Positions 11,940-42,845 of a stretch of DNA of 64,000 bases are shown piece after piece. The stretch spans positions 138,737 to 202,736 of the forward strand of contig JACTAT010000012.1 of the NCBI GenBank assembly GCA_014526335.1. The letters run 5' to 3'. The notes below the pieces were generated by a model. It was given only the letters and a program-made list of their open reading frames with translations. It was not told the origin of the DNA and ran no database searches. This DNA is from Chrysaora quinquecirrha (Eukaryota > Cnidaria > Scyphozoa > Semaeostomeae > Pelagiidae). Position 1 is the first letter of the stretch. Each line of letters starts with the position of its first letter. Position numbers and translations under genes: made by a program.

Positions 11940-12530
11940 GCCAGTTTGCAATGATAACACACAGTTTTTGGTCAGACTGGCAAATACTCTCGATTATGAT
12001 ATAGAGAGGCATACAGTGTTCTCATTAATTAGAAACATCATGAATGCTTTGGAAGACAGAGAATTTCGATATAAATGGTGTTTGAGGAAAAGGATAAAGA
12101 AATTCTAGCAATGATAAAGTTATCTCCGTGTTGGCAAGACTAGAGAATTCTCTCGATTATGATATAGCTAGGGAGGCAAGGCATACAGTTCTCATTAATA
12201 AGAAACATCATGAATGAGTTGGAGAAACAGAAAATTCCGGGATGGATAGCGCATGCTCTCGGTTGTGATGGGGATGCATACAGTTCTCATTAATAAGAAA
12301 CACCATTAATGAGTTGGGAAAACTGAAAATTCCGATTTAATCAGTTTATGAGAACAAGGAAATTTTAGGAATTTCTAGTAATGTCACATTTTTTACTTAT
12401 TGGTCGGACTAGCAAATGCTCTCGATAATGAAAGAGAGGCATACAGTTTTCATTGGTTAAGAAGCCATGAATGAATCGGAAATACAGACGATCAAGAAGT
12501 AATTAGTGTTTAAGAAAAAGGGAGTTGTAG
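11940..12530. repeat. Degenerate tandem repeat, about four units
   Basis: Units contain CTCTCGATTATGATA, GAGGCATACAGTTCTCATTA and AAGAAACATCATGAATGAGTTGG. They start near 11987, 12151, 12257 and 12418, with uneven spacing. No coding content. Confidence 0.6.
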
Positions 12531-12628
12531 GCAAGAGTCTTAGCACTCAAAGAAGAGCTTGTACCAATCAAACAACAGTGCTCTTTTCCCAGAGTTTTAT
12601 CTTACTCCTTATCCTTATCCATTATTAG

Positions 12629-12930
12629 TGGTCTTTGTGACGCAGTGGTTAGCGCGCTGAACTCACAACTACAATGCTGTGGGTTCGAGTCACGGTCCTT
12701 CCACTTGTGGCTGCAGAGATAACAACCTTGGGCAAGTTGTGAAAACAAATGTTCCTCTCTCTACCCAGGTGTATAAATGGGTACCTGGTCGGTAGTTATG
12801 AGCGCCGTGTGTGGCTGCACCCTGCTATATGCTAATGCATCCAGACCAGGGGTAAAGTGTAAAGTCGACTGAGTAGCCCTAGGCTAGTAGTAGACTCAAA
12901 AACGGCAACTTAACTTAACTTTACTTTACA
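12629..12930 (+). mobile_element. tRNA-derived SINE (family B)
   Basis: The head reads like a tRNA: the A-box region GTGACGCAGTGGTTAGCGCGCT is followed about 40 bases later by the B box GGGTTCGAGTC. A unique body follows, ending in a TTAACTTAACTTTACTTTA tail. It is not a functional tRNA gene, because the acceptor-stem partner sequence is missing and the body continues. Confidence 0.7.
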
Positions 12931-12934
12931 TTAA

Positions 12935-13432
12935 CACAACAATATCACACATTTCTAACGTGTCTCTTTCAAAGCACATCAGGTTGTCGTGCACAAACAT
13001 TGAAATTGATTTTATAAAGAGCTTTTGAAACGTTTTGTGAAGGAATTTTGGTTTACCCTTAACTAGCTAATATTTCTTGATTATGTACTCATCTACATAC
13101 AGAATTTCAAATTTTATTTTCTTTTAGATCTATGTTATCCCTGTACAATATTTAAAACTTTTTTCTTTAAAGTGTAAAATACATAGTTTAAATACAAGAA
13201 ATTCAAAAATATAGACGTCATGAGCAAACGGTCAAACCTTCACAGATCATAGATCGAAAGGGTTCGAAATAATGTCTATATTAAAGAATTTCTTGAAAAT
13301 AACTTAAGATATATAGATTGAATTAAGGATTAGGTTACAAAGAGATGTCAGTCATCATACCTTGTGTAGTTGTAGAATTTTCAGTATATGTCTTCTTGTG
13401 TAGTGATAGTAACGATGAAATGTTAATCTTAC
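12935..13432. other. 3' side of BBS2, non-coding
   Basis: AT-rich sequence. The BBS2 stop codon lies at 13433-13435 and is followed directly by a GTAAGA donor-like sequence, so the 3' untranslated region may itself be spliced and lie in this stretch. I do not see a clear polyadenylation site. Confidence 0.35.
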
Positions 13433-32535
<19,103 letters not shown>

Positions 32536-33035
32536 NNNNNNNNNNNNNNNNNNNNNNNNNNNNNNNNNNNNNNNNNNNNNNNNNNNNNNNNNNNNNNNNN
32601 NNNNNNNNNNNNNNNNNNNNNNNNNNNNNNNNNNNNNNNNNNNNNNNNNNNNNNNNNNNNNNNNNNNNNNNNNNNNNNNNNNNNNNNNNNNNNNNNNNNN
32701 NNNNNNNNNNNNNNNNNNNNNNNNNNNNNNNNNNNNNNNNNNNNNNNNNNNNNNNNNNNNNNNNNNNNNNNNNNNNNNNNNNNNNNNNNNNNNNNNNNNN
32801 NNNNNNNNNNNNNNNNNNNNNNNNNNNNNNNNNNNNNNNNNNNNNNNNNNNNNNNNNNNNNNNNNNNNNNNNNNNNNNNNNNNNNNNNNNNNNNNNNNNN
32901 NNNNNNNNNNNNNNNNNNNNNNNNNNNNNNNNNNNNNNNNNNNNNNNNNNNNNNNNNNNNNNNNNNNNNNNNNNNNNNNNNNNNNNNNNNNNNNNNNNNN
33001 NNNNNNNNNNNNNNNNNNNNNNNNNNNNNNNNNNN
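32536..33035. other. Assembly gap of 500 N
   Basis: Exactly 500 N, which is the usual placeholder for a gap of unknown size. It cuts the BBS2 coding exon at 32433-32535. Open frames drawn through it are meaningless. Confidence 0.98.
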
Positions 33036-33252
33036 CGGTGAAGTATTCTCGAACTGCCCAAGCAAGATACCCTTCCCGTAATAATTTTGCTGTGTGTTGT
33101 TTACGCCATTTATTGAAATTAACAGTGTTCTTGTTTTCCACAACTTTCTGATCGTACTGTTCTTTGTACTTAGCACAGAGTTTTCCAAGCTCATCTTTTT
33201 CGATAAGAGAGTATTTGTCTTTCTCCCTACGTTTGAACTTTTGATTAGCCAT
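33036..33252 (-). CDS. N-terminal part of an unrecognised basic protein, cut by the gap
   Basis: A frame opens at ATG 33252 and runs about 72 codons into the gap. It is rich in Lys, Glu and Arg and includes KWRKQHTAKLLREGYLAWAV. It does not match the BBS2 N-terminus. It could be a neighbouring gene or transposon piece joined next to BBS2 by the gap. No domain is recognised. Confidence 0.35.
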
Positions 33253-33654
33253 TCTGTCGACTTTTATTATTTTACAAAAATACTGGAAAAGATCGACCAG
33301 CGGAACTGGAAATGTGGCGTTCTAATCTGAGAGAAACTTAACAAAGGATTCTCACTCAAAGAGGTGGGTCATAACAGTAAAAATTTGTAAATATGTCAAA
33401 CAAGCCTTATATTTAAAAATGAATTGAACCTTTTCTGAAAATTTGTTGGTGTCATTAAAAAATACTAATATATGCCAAAAATCTGCAATGCAACCCTTCA
33501 CAGATTTAATGGAGGGAGGAGGTTATGAAGCGTTTATTCTTTTATAACTGAAATTTTTCTTCAAAATTTAATAAACAGGGGGTCCTAATAAGGTCCGGGG
33601 GGTGGGGGGAAAAGCTCAAATCTAATAAACGGGGGGGGGCGTTTATTTGGCACC

Positions 33655-33975
33655 TTAGAGTAGAGACTTCTGGTATTTCCCGTGGTATCGTTCCTCAGCA
33701 CAAAGCCTTTCGGGCCACACTATAGCATCCGGGTTCTTCTTGACAAGGAATCTCACTGCTGGAGCGTTTGGATTTACCACAATAGCAACATTATAACCTG
33801 CAAGCAACCCTATTGCAACCTCAAACTCCTCCAGGGTAATACCGCACAGCTTTTTGGATGTGCACTGTTTGAAAGTGCGGAAATTGATGACTGGACCAGG
33901 GAGTAGGAGTGCTGCCAGCTGCATTTTGTTTACTGTCGGCTGTTGAATCTCGAGGTCTATTATTGGTTGAGCTAA
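33655..33975 (-). CDS. Last-exon-like open frame, unrecognised
   Basis: On the minus strand the sequence CACCATCTAG at about 33984 could act as an acceptor. The frame after it stays open to TAA at 33655-33657 (about 105 codons) and includes ITLEEFEVAIGLLAGYNVAI. No family is recognised. It lies directly beside the 3' end of the RTE-like LINE and may be the end of a disrupted gene. Confidence 0.3.
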   Translation of the reverse strand, partial: LAQPIIDLEIQQPTVNKMQLAALLLPGPVINFRTFKQCTSKKLCGITLEEFEVAIGLLAGYNVAIVVNPNAPAVRFLVKKNPDAIVWPERLCAEERYHGKYQKSLL

Positions 33976-34039
33976 AGTTTCTAGATGGTGAAACGAAATG
34001 AAAGGATATCAGTGTGGTAGATCATCATCATTTCCGTAG

Positions 34040-34338
34040 TAGACCAGAGGCCAGAGGGGGAGCATTATCACCCGAGCTGGGAATTTACCAGACCAACTTT
34101 TTCTAACTCACTTTTTTGCGTAAATAACGAATCCGGATGTTGCTTGGGCGTTTAGGGGGGCTTTTTCCAGATATAGGGGGTCAAAGTCCAAAAAATGTGA
34201 AGTGATCTAATTTGACTGTATTCTGACATTGCACTTCAAAAAAGGTTTACTTTTGTTAATACATGATGATGTAGTTAACTTCATGACCAATTTTGCCTTT
34301 CCCAAGATTTGGGGGAGTAAAAATTCCAGGGGGGATAA
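34040..34338 (+). repeat. Left terminal inverted repeat of the Academ-type element
   Basis: It pairs with 39502-39799 over its full length with only a handful of mismatches, for example GTAAATAACG against GTAGATAACG. Both arms include GTTTAGGGGGGCTTTTTCC and CCTTTCCCAAGATTTGGGG. Confidence 0.9.
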
Positions 34339-34823
34339 ACTTATAAACAGACAGTGCCAAGCGTTTTAAAATTACGTGTGTTCTAGAAATTTGAAAAATG
34401 TTGAGAAATCTATTTCAAGTGTGTAGTTGTTCCACCCTAATCCATAGGCTAGACAATTTAATTGGAGTCGACTGTTTTTAATGGAAAGAATGCCTAATTA
34501 CGTGCGAGGGAAACGGATTTCTGATCTCCGGCAATTCTTCCGGCTATTTTAACAACAACATTCAGTGAGCAGTCCCCTGAAGTAACATCCATGTTTATGA
34601 ATTGTCGATACTCACAGTTATGTCCAACGAGAATACCACTACGATTTTCAGTCAAGACGTTGCAAAAGACATCTACAATGATTAATCACTACAATGATAA
34701 ATAACGTACACTTCCTCGCTACTTCATGATCAGCTTTCATTGTGAGCCTTCATCCCTTTCATCTCATGCTATGATAACTTACAATAATTTTCAGGAATAG
34801 AATGGAAACATTTCACTACTCGT

Positions 34824-37800
34824 ATGATGGCTACACAGAAAAACAAATGTATCGTTCACTATGATCAGTTTGATATTCAAAATCCTAACCTAACAGTTTT
34901 GAGAGAAGATACCTACGATCGTTTGATCAAAAGCAGGGATGCAAGGCTACAACTGGGAGGTGCTCATGTACACGACAAGCAAATCGAGTCAATTCCCTCC
35001 TTATTCTCGCCCAATAAGCTATACGTGCATCGTCAATGTTACCAAAACTTTACAAAAGCAATTTCAATCGCAGCTAACAAATTAGATAGCCTTAAGACTT
35101 CGCCCCTGAAAAGGAGAAAACGATCTGCAGACAATGCTGGAATACTATTTCCGAACAAGTGTATGAAATGCGACGCTTCAAAACCTCTGAAAGTTAAAGG
35201 AAAGAAACAAAATATTAAAGTTCTTCAAACTGTTTCGTCTTGTAAAACCATTCAGAATGCTGCAAAACTGCATAAGGACCAAGACATGCTTCTTAGAATT
35301 ACAGGGGAAGACTTGATAGCAAAAGAATTCAAAATGCATCCTAAATGTTACAAAGAATACACAAGGATCACAACTAGAAAACCTGCTAACACGTTAAGCG
35401 CTGACAACATAGCAGATGATAAAAATGTCCCAGAATCTAGTGCTACGAACTTTCCCTCAGTTTGTGACTTTATAAATGATCACGTGATAGCAGGGAAGCA
35501 GTTCGTTTCTCTGAGGGTCTTAACGGAGATTTATGGTTTCGATGAAGATGACTGCAGGCTGGGAGGTAAAGTTAAGGAAAGGCTTCAAAAAGAATTTGGT
35601 GATCGAATCACCTTTGTTAGAGTGTCATATCACGAGACAGAAATTGTGATAGGTAGCGAAGCCCTTCTCGACACAACTGTTGCCCAATTTACAAAAGAAA
35701 GCAAGGAATTCATTTTGAAAGAGGCTGCGAAAATTGTCAGAACTGATATACTAGCGGTGATTGACAATGCGCTGGAATTACCGTGGCCCCCAACACCTGA
35801 ATCTTTATCAACACGAGATCGCCAGCCCCCTCAGAGTGTTCAAGACTTTATCTTGCGAGTTATCCATGCAACTCACCATGCTCCAGGAGATGAAGTTAAA
35901 CGTTACGTTGATTCCTTTTCGCAAGATCTTGTGCATGCTGTTTCAAAAGGTAAATTTTTAACCCAGAAGCATGTTCTGCTAGGGGCTGGGCTCCACAGCC
36001 TAACAGGGCAGAAAACACCAATTAAGATTCTTGCGAGACTGGGTCACTGCTGTAATTATGATAAAGTTAGACTAATTGAGACAGCTCAAGCCGAAGTAGT
36101 CCAGAAGTTGCGTTCCCTTGAGTATCCTTTGCCACTGCAACCAGCAAATAGCGACATGTCTGTGCTTACATATTTCTGGTGGGACAATTTCGACGTACAG
36201 AAGGAGAATGTTCCAGGAAGCCTTCACACAACACACGGCATCGCATTTCAAGTAGAGTCACCTGGCTGTATCAAAACCCTAGCCAATGTGGAGACAGAGA
36301 AAACCCAAAAAAGAACCGTTAGTTGTACACCACTAGCGCTACCACAAAGAAAGATTGTATCCCATACAGAGCCAGCACTCTTTGAAGCATTGGATTATGG
36401 TGAATTTGACGGACAGTATCACAGCAAACTCCTCTTCCTATGGGAGCTAATGAGAAGGATCTTTAATCAATCTCCACAGTGTATTTCTCGCTTTGTTGGT
36501 TGGGTTGTGCTTGCTTTTGGGAAACAAGAGTCGAAGGCCACGACCTTAACATTCCTACCTCCCATTTCCAGACCAATCACTGATTACAGCACAGTTATCG
36601 AATGTATTAAGCAATCGCAGTTATTGTCAGCTGCTTCCAACATGAAATACACACATATTACAGTTGATGCGGGCGCAGCTATGAAGTTCTACCATGTCCT
36701 CTGGAATAACGCCGACGAATTCAAAGATGTTTTCATCCATCTTGGTGATTTTCATGCTTTAATGGAATTCTTCGGTACAATAGGCAAGCTTGTAACTGGA
36801 AGTGGCTTTGAAGAAGTCGTTTACCAGGCTGGAATGTGCACTTCAGGTGGAATTAAAGGGGTTATATCTGGCAAGCATTACAATCGGTCCTGGTTTGTCC
36901 ATGAATGTGTTGCAGAAGCTATTGACAGACTTTTTTGCTCTGAATATATCTCCGATATACCAGAGGAAGTCAAAAGATCCCTAGATCAGGATGTTCAGAA
37001 ACTAGATGTAGATTATGTTTTAGAGGAAGGGAAATTCACCGAGCTTAGCAGCCGTTACAAAAATTTGAAAGAAAAATGCATTGCTAGAGATTTTGGCAAA
37101 ACTCCACAGTTCTGGATGACATATCAAGATGCTGTTGACCGACAGCATAAGCTTCACTTGTCAGTGAACATTAACAACTTTAGCCTGCGGTTACAATGTT
37201 GGAAGCGATCTTTGCCCCTATGCTTCGCGATGAATAAGCAAAATTATTCAAGGTACGGAGCATATTACTGCAAGTCACTTGAAAGTATCGAACAAACCCA
37301 TCCAGGTGCAAGGGAGGAACTAGAAGAGAAAGGTTTATCAGTCTGTAGGAATAACTACGACATTGAACAATCCATTGATGGTGCAGGAGAGCAAACATTT
37401 ATGCGATCTGCAAAAACTATCGGTAAGGATGAAGATTTTCTATTGAACCAAATTAAAAAATATGCTGAAGTTTTCTAACGTTCCAATATCTTTCTTTGTC
37501 AGTAACTAAAAAACACTGAATTTCTTTTTCATTCTGTTTAAATAAGAAATTCTGAGTCTGAAAGGCTCTTGTCTTTGTATTGCAGGAGGCATAAAGAACT
37601 TCGCTCACCAGCAATCGACATACAAAAAATGGGTCCTGAACAGGCCGTTCCAGGCAAAAATCATAGAGTCACTACAATCTCTTGCAGATGTCGACAAAGC
37701 TGCAACAAATCCTCGCAAATGTTTGAGAGTTAAACAAGTGGAAAAGTCAGAGGAACGTGTCAAGGAAGTCATGAAAGTTATGAAAGAAGCTTTTATTAAC

Positions 37801-39426
37801 CCATTTAGCGAGGAGTTGAATAAAAATAAGCTTTTCAACCTTGCTTCTGGAAAGCCATTATCTGATGAGATTTCTGCGTCGTTGCTGTCAGTTGAAGAAC
37901 GCGGTATGAACTTGCTTGATAAATTCAATAAACGGCTTGATGCCAGCAAAGAGGAGGATCTGCGTCTATTTGACCCGATCAGACGAGTACCTTGGAAAGG
38001 TTTCAATGATGAAGCAAGAAAAGTTAAAGTAACAGCTGGTGGTAAGACGAAAGATGTTGCAGTACAGAGAGACATTCTTGGACTCTTATTGACAACATCG
38101 TTCAAAGAAAGGGAATCGGTTGATATCGATAAAGCTCTTACTTATGCTCTTGCTCCGGTGCCGCTTGCCCTCGCAACAAGTGATGGATACTGAAGAAAAA
38201 CAGCCAAGAGCAAGCTACTGCATACTGCATTAGAATCAATCATGTCTGACGAAGAATCACCAGAAAATGCAAGCTGCTATATTATTGACCTTGCAGCATC
38301 TCTTAGGAGCATAGTAAACATGCCCGACACATTTAGAGAGCTTGCACAGAAGATTTTGCGAGAAATACCACGTCAATACCAACAGATATATGTTGCCTGT
38401 GATTCGTATGCTGCCAGCTCTATAAAAGGCTCAGAGAGGGACTTGCGAGGAAATGCTGAAGAATTTGTAATTCGAAATGCAGATATTAGAATTCCCGCAA
38501 ACTTAAAAAACTTCATGAGTAATGGCAAAAACAAGGAAAGGCTTTTTGAGCTAATCGAGCACGTTTGGGTTGAAGGTGCAAGCAGTCTCAACAATCGAAC
38601 CATTTATTTTGCAAGAAAAGATTCATGCATCAAGATAAGCAGCCAAGGTATAGTTCCGGAACGAGATTTGAGCACAAACCACGAGGAGGCTGATACCAAG
38701 ATCTGCTACCTACTCCACCATGCCCTTCAGATGAATAATGGGGAGGAGACAGTCTGCATTGTGCGCTCTAGCTCTGGCGATGTCGATATTTCCATCATTC
38801 TTTTAGCCAACGAAGCTGAACATTTGCACGTATTCATCGATAACGGAACTGGGAAGCACAGGCGATTGCTCGATCTAAATGCATGTGAGCTATCGCAATT
38901 ACAGAAGGAAGCGCTCCTTGGCCTGCATGCATTTTCAGGAAATGACTACATTTCGTCCTTCTTGCGGAAAGGCAAACCTGCATTTTGGAAGCTCATGAAA
39001 GGCAACGAAGACTTTCAGAAAATTTTCGCAGAGCTTGGCAGGGAAAATCGTGCTAGTGTTAACTTGCTACTTGGCTTGGAGAGATTTGTCTGTAGCCTAT
39101 ACGGAGAGAAGCGATTGCAATCTGTTAATCAAGCAAGAAGGGCTATATTTTGGCGCATTTTTGAAAAGGAAAACAAAGTTGTTGATTTGTCACTGCTGCC
39201 CCCTTGTAAGAGCAGCCTCGAAAAACACATAAGTCGTGCAAACTTTGTCGCAAGAATATGGAAACAGGCATCGAAAAGCATAATTGACATCGAACAACCA
39301 GCCAATCACGGCTGGTTAGAAGATTTATCCATTGACTGGCTGACGGAGCCCTATCCTGAGGATATTGCGGAGCTATTGGTAGTGAGCCAAGAAAGAGAAA
39401 CGGAATCAGAAGAAGAAATCGAGTAA
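34824..39426 (+). CDS. Academ-type transposase with C-terminal FEN1/XPG-like nuclease; two exons, one in-frame TGA
   Basis: Exon 1 is 34824-37422 (donor ATCG|GTAAGG) and exon 2 is 37586-39426 (acceptor TTGCAG|GAGGC). Joined they give 1480 codons in phase. The N-terminus has two zinc-binding-like modules: C9/H12 with H69/C72, and C113/C116 with H172/C175, each closing in H..(K/Q)CY..(F/Y)T. The middle holds acidic candidates for the transposase site: YFWWDNFD, TVDAGAAMKFYHVLW and HLGDFHALMEFFG. The C-terminal 395 residues look like a PIN/FEN1 nuclease: D1101 (CYIIDLAAS), D1139 (VACDSYAAS), E1233/E1234 (NHEEADTK), D1265 and D1267 (SGDVDIS), D1320 (FSGNDY). The only lesion is TGA at 38191-38193 (codon 1069), between the two domains; the same frame resumes at once. 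It is therefore probably a recently disabled copy. The stop, not the intron, is the oddity. Confidence 0.8.
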
Positions 39427-39501
39427 ACCAAACGGTATGACAAAATATCTTGATAATGCATTTTCTGTAGCCGAACAAGAGAAGACAAATGATTGAAAAT
39501 T

Positions 39502-39799
39502 CTATCCCCCCCTGGAATTTTACTCCCCAAATCTTGGGAAAGGCAAAATTGGTCAGAAAGTTAACTACATCATCAGGTATTAACAAAAGTAAACCTTGTT
39601 TGAAGTGCAATGTCAGAATACAGTCAAATTAGGTCACTTCACATTTTTTGGACTTAGACCCCCTATATCTGGAAAAAGCCCCCCTAAACGCCCAAGCAAC
39701 ATCCGGATTCGTTATCTACGCAAAAAAGTGAGTTAGAAAAAGTTGGTCTGGTAAATTCCCAGCTCGGGTGATAATGCTCCCCCTCTGGCCTCTGGTCTA
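39502..39799 (-). repeat. Right terminal inverted repeat of the Academ-type element
   Basis: Inverse partner of 34040-34338. It begins just after the gene's stop at 39426 and ends CTCTGGCCTCTGGTCTA, followed by TAG. Confidence 0.9.
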
Positions 39800-40811
39800 T
39801 AGCCGAGGCGGCCGTGGGTGCACCCATTTATGCACATTACTCCTAAACAAGTCTCTCCCTCTGGCCATCTTTATCAGTTCCCCCACACCTCTCCCACTCA
39901 ATTCCTTTAGATCATCGCTCCATTCCCTCTGCGGCTTCCCTCTTGCTCTGTTTCCGTCCATCAAGCCAATCATAAAAGTTCTTGTGTGACCAATTTCACT
40001 TCTCATGTGGTGCCCAAAATATTTCCATTTTCTTCGTTTTACCATTTCCACCAGTGTTTCCATTTCCCATCCGACTAATGTCTTCATAACTAATTCCAGT
40101 ACATACTCGTTCGTCTTTTTCTCTTTCCACCAGATTCCCAGCAGCCGTCTGTAACATTTCATCTCAAACACTGTCAATTCCTTCTCACTTGCTTTACTTA
40201 GGGTCCAACTTTTACATCCATATAAAAGTATTGAGGAGACTCTTGCTCTGAGGAGTTTCAGTTTATTGTCCTTTTCAGACCTTTTGTCTTCCGAATAGTG
40301 GTCAACTTTGCTAGATTAGCAGTAGCTTGGCCAATTCGAATTAGCACCTCTTTTTCTGATTTTACATTCTCCGTTATTGTAGCTCCTAAATATTTGAATG
40401 ATTTCACTTGTTCTAATTGGCATCATTCAATCTGCATGTTCACTTGCTCATTTTCACAGTGCACTCAAACAACCATCACCTTGCTCTTTTCCTTGCTGAT
40501 TTCCATGCCATATTTCTAAGAGGTGACATCAAGTCTATCAGTCAAATCATGTAATTTGGTTTCTTTGTTAGCTATCAGGTCAATATCATCCGCAAACCTT
40601 AAGTCAGATATCTTCATTCCCCCATAGCCAACTCCTCCATTAAAGTTTTCTTGTGCATCTGTCATTATTTGTTCAAGAAAAAGGTTGAACAAAGTTGGTG
40701 ACAGTATGCAACCTTGCCTGACTCCAACTGTGGCTTGAAACCAGTCACTGTATTATTCGCCAACCATCACTTTTGTCTTGGCACTCTCATACAAGTTTTG
40801 AATTAGCTTTG

Positions 40812-41649
40812 AATTTAGTTTTGAATTGCCACAGAAGTACTGAAAGAAGAAAATCTCCTTATAAATGAGACCAAGACAGAAAACACAACACTTAGTCGCA
40901 ATAAAAGAGGAAATGATAACACAATCACAGAACCCTGGCGATCAGTTACCAAACTTGGATCAAAAATAGGAGATGCTGAAGACATAGCCAACAGAAAACA
41001 GAAATCAAACACAACTCTTCACAAAATAAATAATTTATGGATCAAAAAAGATCACGTGAAAGAAGAAATTAGAATCAATATGTATAAAACTCTTGTCAAA
41101 CCAATTTTAATGTATAATGCATCTACCTGGGGAATGACGAAAACTGATGAGAAGAATTTGAATTCCTTTCACAGGCAACAGCTAAGAAACGTACTAAATG
41201 TTAAATATCCTAGAACTATGAATAACAAAAGTGTCTACACAATAACAAAAGAAACACCAATATCCCTGCAAATTTTAGAATCAAGATGGAAGTTATTGGG
41301 ACACAATTTACGCCTTCCTGACGATACTCCAGTAAGAAAAGCTATGGTACACTATTTTCAACCATCAAGTAAACCTAAATTCAAAGGCCGCAACAGAATT
41401 ACACTTCCTCTTACTTTACACAATGATCTCTGCAAAGCCGTTACAGCTAATAACTCTTTTGAAACAACTTTTAACATACGAAGTCTGAACTCCATCCAAG
41501 ATTTGAATATCCTAACATACATTGCAGCTGATCGATCTAAGTGGTCTGACATGATAAAATGTATTTACAAAGCAACAGAAGTTAGTTTGTCTGCAGAGAA
41601 TACTCAATAAGCAAACCGACGAAAACTGTTACAGAAGAAGAAGAAGAAA
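40812..41649 (+). mobile_element. 5'-truncated LINE inserted inside the RTE-like LINE
   Basis: The 12-base sequence GAATTAGCTTTG flanks it at 40800-40811 and 41650-41661, a clean target duplication. The plus frame from about 40830 to 41610 encodes the tail of an RT: EPWRSVTKLGSKIGDAEDI, MYKTLVKPILMYNASTWGMT and LLGHNLRLPDDTP, ending ADRSKWSDMIKC. It ends in an (AGA)n tail at about 41632-41649. Host RT sequence resumes on the far side. It is related in sequence to the fragment at 31140-31530. Confidence 0.85.
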
Positions 41650-42845
41650 GAATTAGCTTTGTCATCTGCATTCCAATATTGTGTTTCTTCATTGTGTGCC
41701 ACAGAACTTTGTGTGCAACACGATCAAAAGCCTTTTGAAGTTGATACAATTGTGGAAGATTATCCTCTGACTATCTTTAGCTTTTTCATTTATTATTCTT
41801 ACATTTGTAATCCGCTCAACTGTGCTGCGACCTCTTTTCAAGCCTGCCTGACTTTCACTTAACACAGCCTCGACTCTTGGTGTAATTCTTCTTTGAATTA
41901 TCTTTAGTAAAACCTTTGAAGCATGACTTATCAAGCTTATTGTTCTAGAATCTGAGCATTTCCTGCTGTTAGCTTTTTTGGCCAATGTTATTAGAATAGA
42001 TTCTGTCCATTGGGAGGGCCATTCACTTGTTTCCAATATTTCATTGCACAATCGGTGCATAACTTTAACAGTGTCTTCTCCTCCATTTTGAATAAGTTCC
42101 AGTAATGTTGTCTGCTCCAGGTGATTTTGTTGGTTTTCAGTTCTTTAATAGCAGTATCTACCTCTGACCTTAAAATGTAACTTTCCTTTTTCTTCTTTAT
42201 CACTATCTTCACTTATCAACCCAGGATCTACATTTGCATCATAATAATAGTGTTTGGTACAATATTCTTTCCGTCTTCCAGCTATTTCTGTACTTTTAGT
42301 TAACAGCTTTCCATCTCGATCCTGGATGCAACTAATATTATAACATTTGGTTGTAGTTAGTTGCTTGACTACTTCAAATGCTTTTTTGCTGTTATTCAAT
42401 TTCAGACTATTTTCTATTTCCATTGCTTGTCTCTCAATCCAGTCATTTTTAGCTTTATTGAGAGCCTTCCTTATTAGCTTTTCTGTAATGAACCAAATTT
42501 TCTTTATTTAGATCTTTTTTACTTTTTAGATTTATTTTGACGCTCCAAAACATCACCTCAATCACCATTTTCCACACTGTTGTTATTAGTGAAGTGTGTC
42601 ACTTTTCATCATTCGATAATACATAATTTACTGAGGACTGATCACCCTGGTTCATGGGTTTTGTGGCAAGACTGCAAAGCTGAGTATCATTCTTGATTGT
42701 GTTTTCCACAATGATGGAATGTAAATCTGCAGGTGATAGCCGTTTTTTTGCTTTTTTTGCAGGTGGGGCACTGCTTGCTCCTGTAGAGCTTGAAGATACT
42801 GAGCTTTCTTCATTCAATATATCCTGTCTGGCTTGAAGAGCTCTT

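Larger units (their letters stand above)
34040..39799 (+). mobile_element. Complete Academ-type DNA transposon (XPG-nuclease lineage), 5760 bp
   Basis: Terminal inverted repeats of about 300 bp begin TAGACCAGAGGCCAGAGGG on the left (34040-34338) and end with the inverse on the right (39502-39799). They are nearly identical. The flanks are TAG at 34037-34039 and TAG at 39800-39802, a 3-bp target duplication. Academ is a DNA-transposon superfamily described with 3-4-bp duplications and either an XPG nuclease or a helicase. The single gene inside ends in a FEN1/XPG-like domain, which fits the XPG lineage. It is inserted near the 3' end of the RTE-like LINE, whose sequence continues on both sides. 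Confidence 0.85.
34018..42525 (-). mobile_element. RTE-like non-LTR retrotransposon, split by two later insertions
   Basis: Read on the minus strand from about 42525. First comes a linker (KKAFEVVKQL, QDRDGKLLTKSTEIAGRRKEYC), then RT blocks (LSESQAGLKRGRSTVERI; GVRQGCILSPTLFNLF; catalytic FADD at 40596-40585). The C-terminal segment RKWKYFGHHMRS...RGKPQREWSDDL ends at PPRL near 39800. There the Academ element 34040-39799 intervenes. The LINE resumes at 34039 and ends in a short (GAT)n tail at about 34020, which is typical of RTE-clade LINEs. A second LINE sits inside at 40812-41649. Frames are broken by stops, so this copy is dead. No endonuclease domain is left, so it is 5'-truncated. The clade call is by motif only. 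Confidence 0.75.

Noticed and set aside
12629..12710. tRNA gene
   Set aside because: A and B boxes are present, but the acceptor stem does not close and a SINE body follows. The same holds for 13752, 16370, 22622, 28150 and 47580.
37605..38105. 166-codon minus-strand frame
   Set aside because: Antisense shadow of exon 2 of the Academ gene, which has recognisable coding content on the plus strand.
38191..38193. TGA in the Academ gene read as selenocysteine or a recoded codon
   Set aside because: There is no catalytic context needing selenocysteine and no SECIS-like hairpin that I can identify. A simple nonsense mutation in a transposon copy is far more likely.
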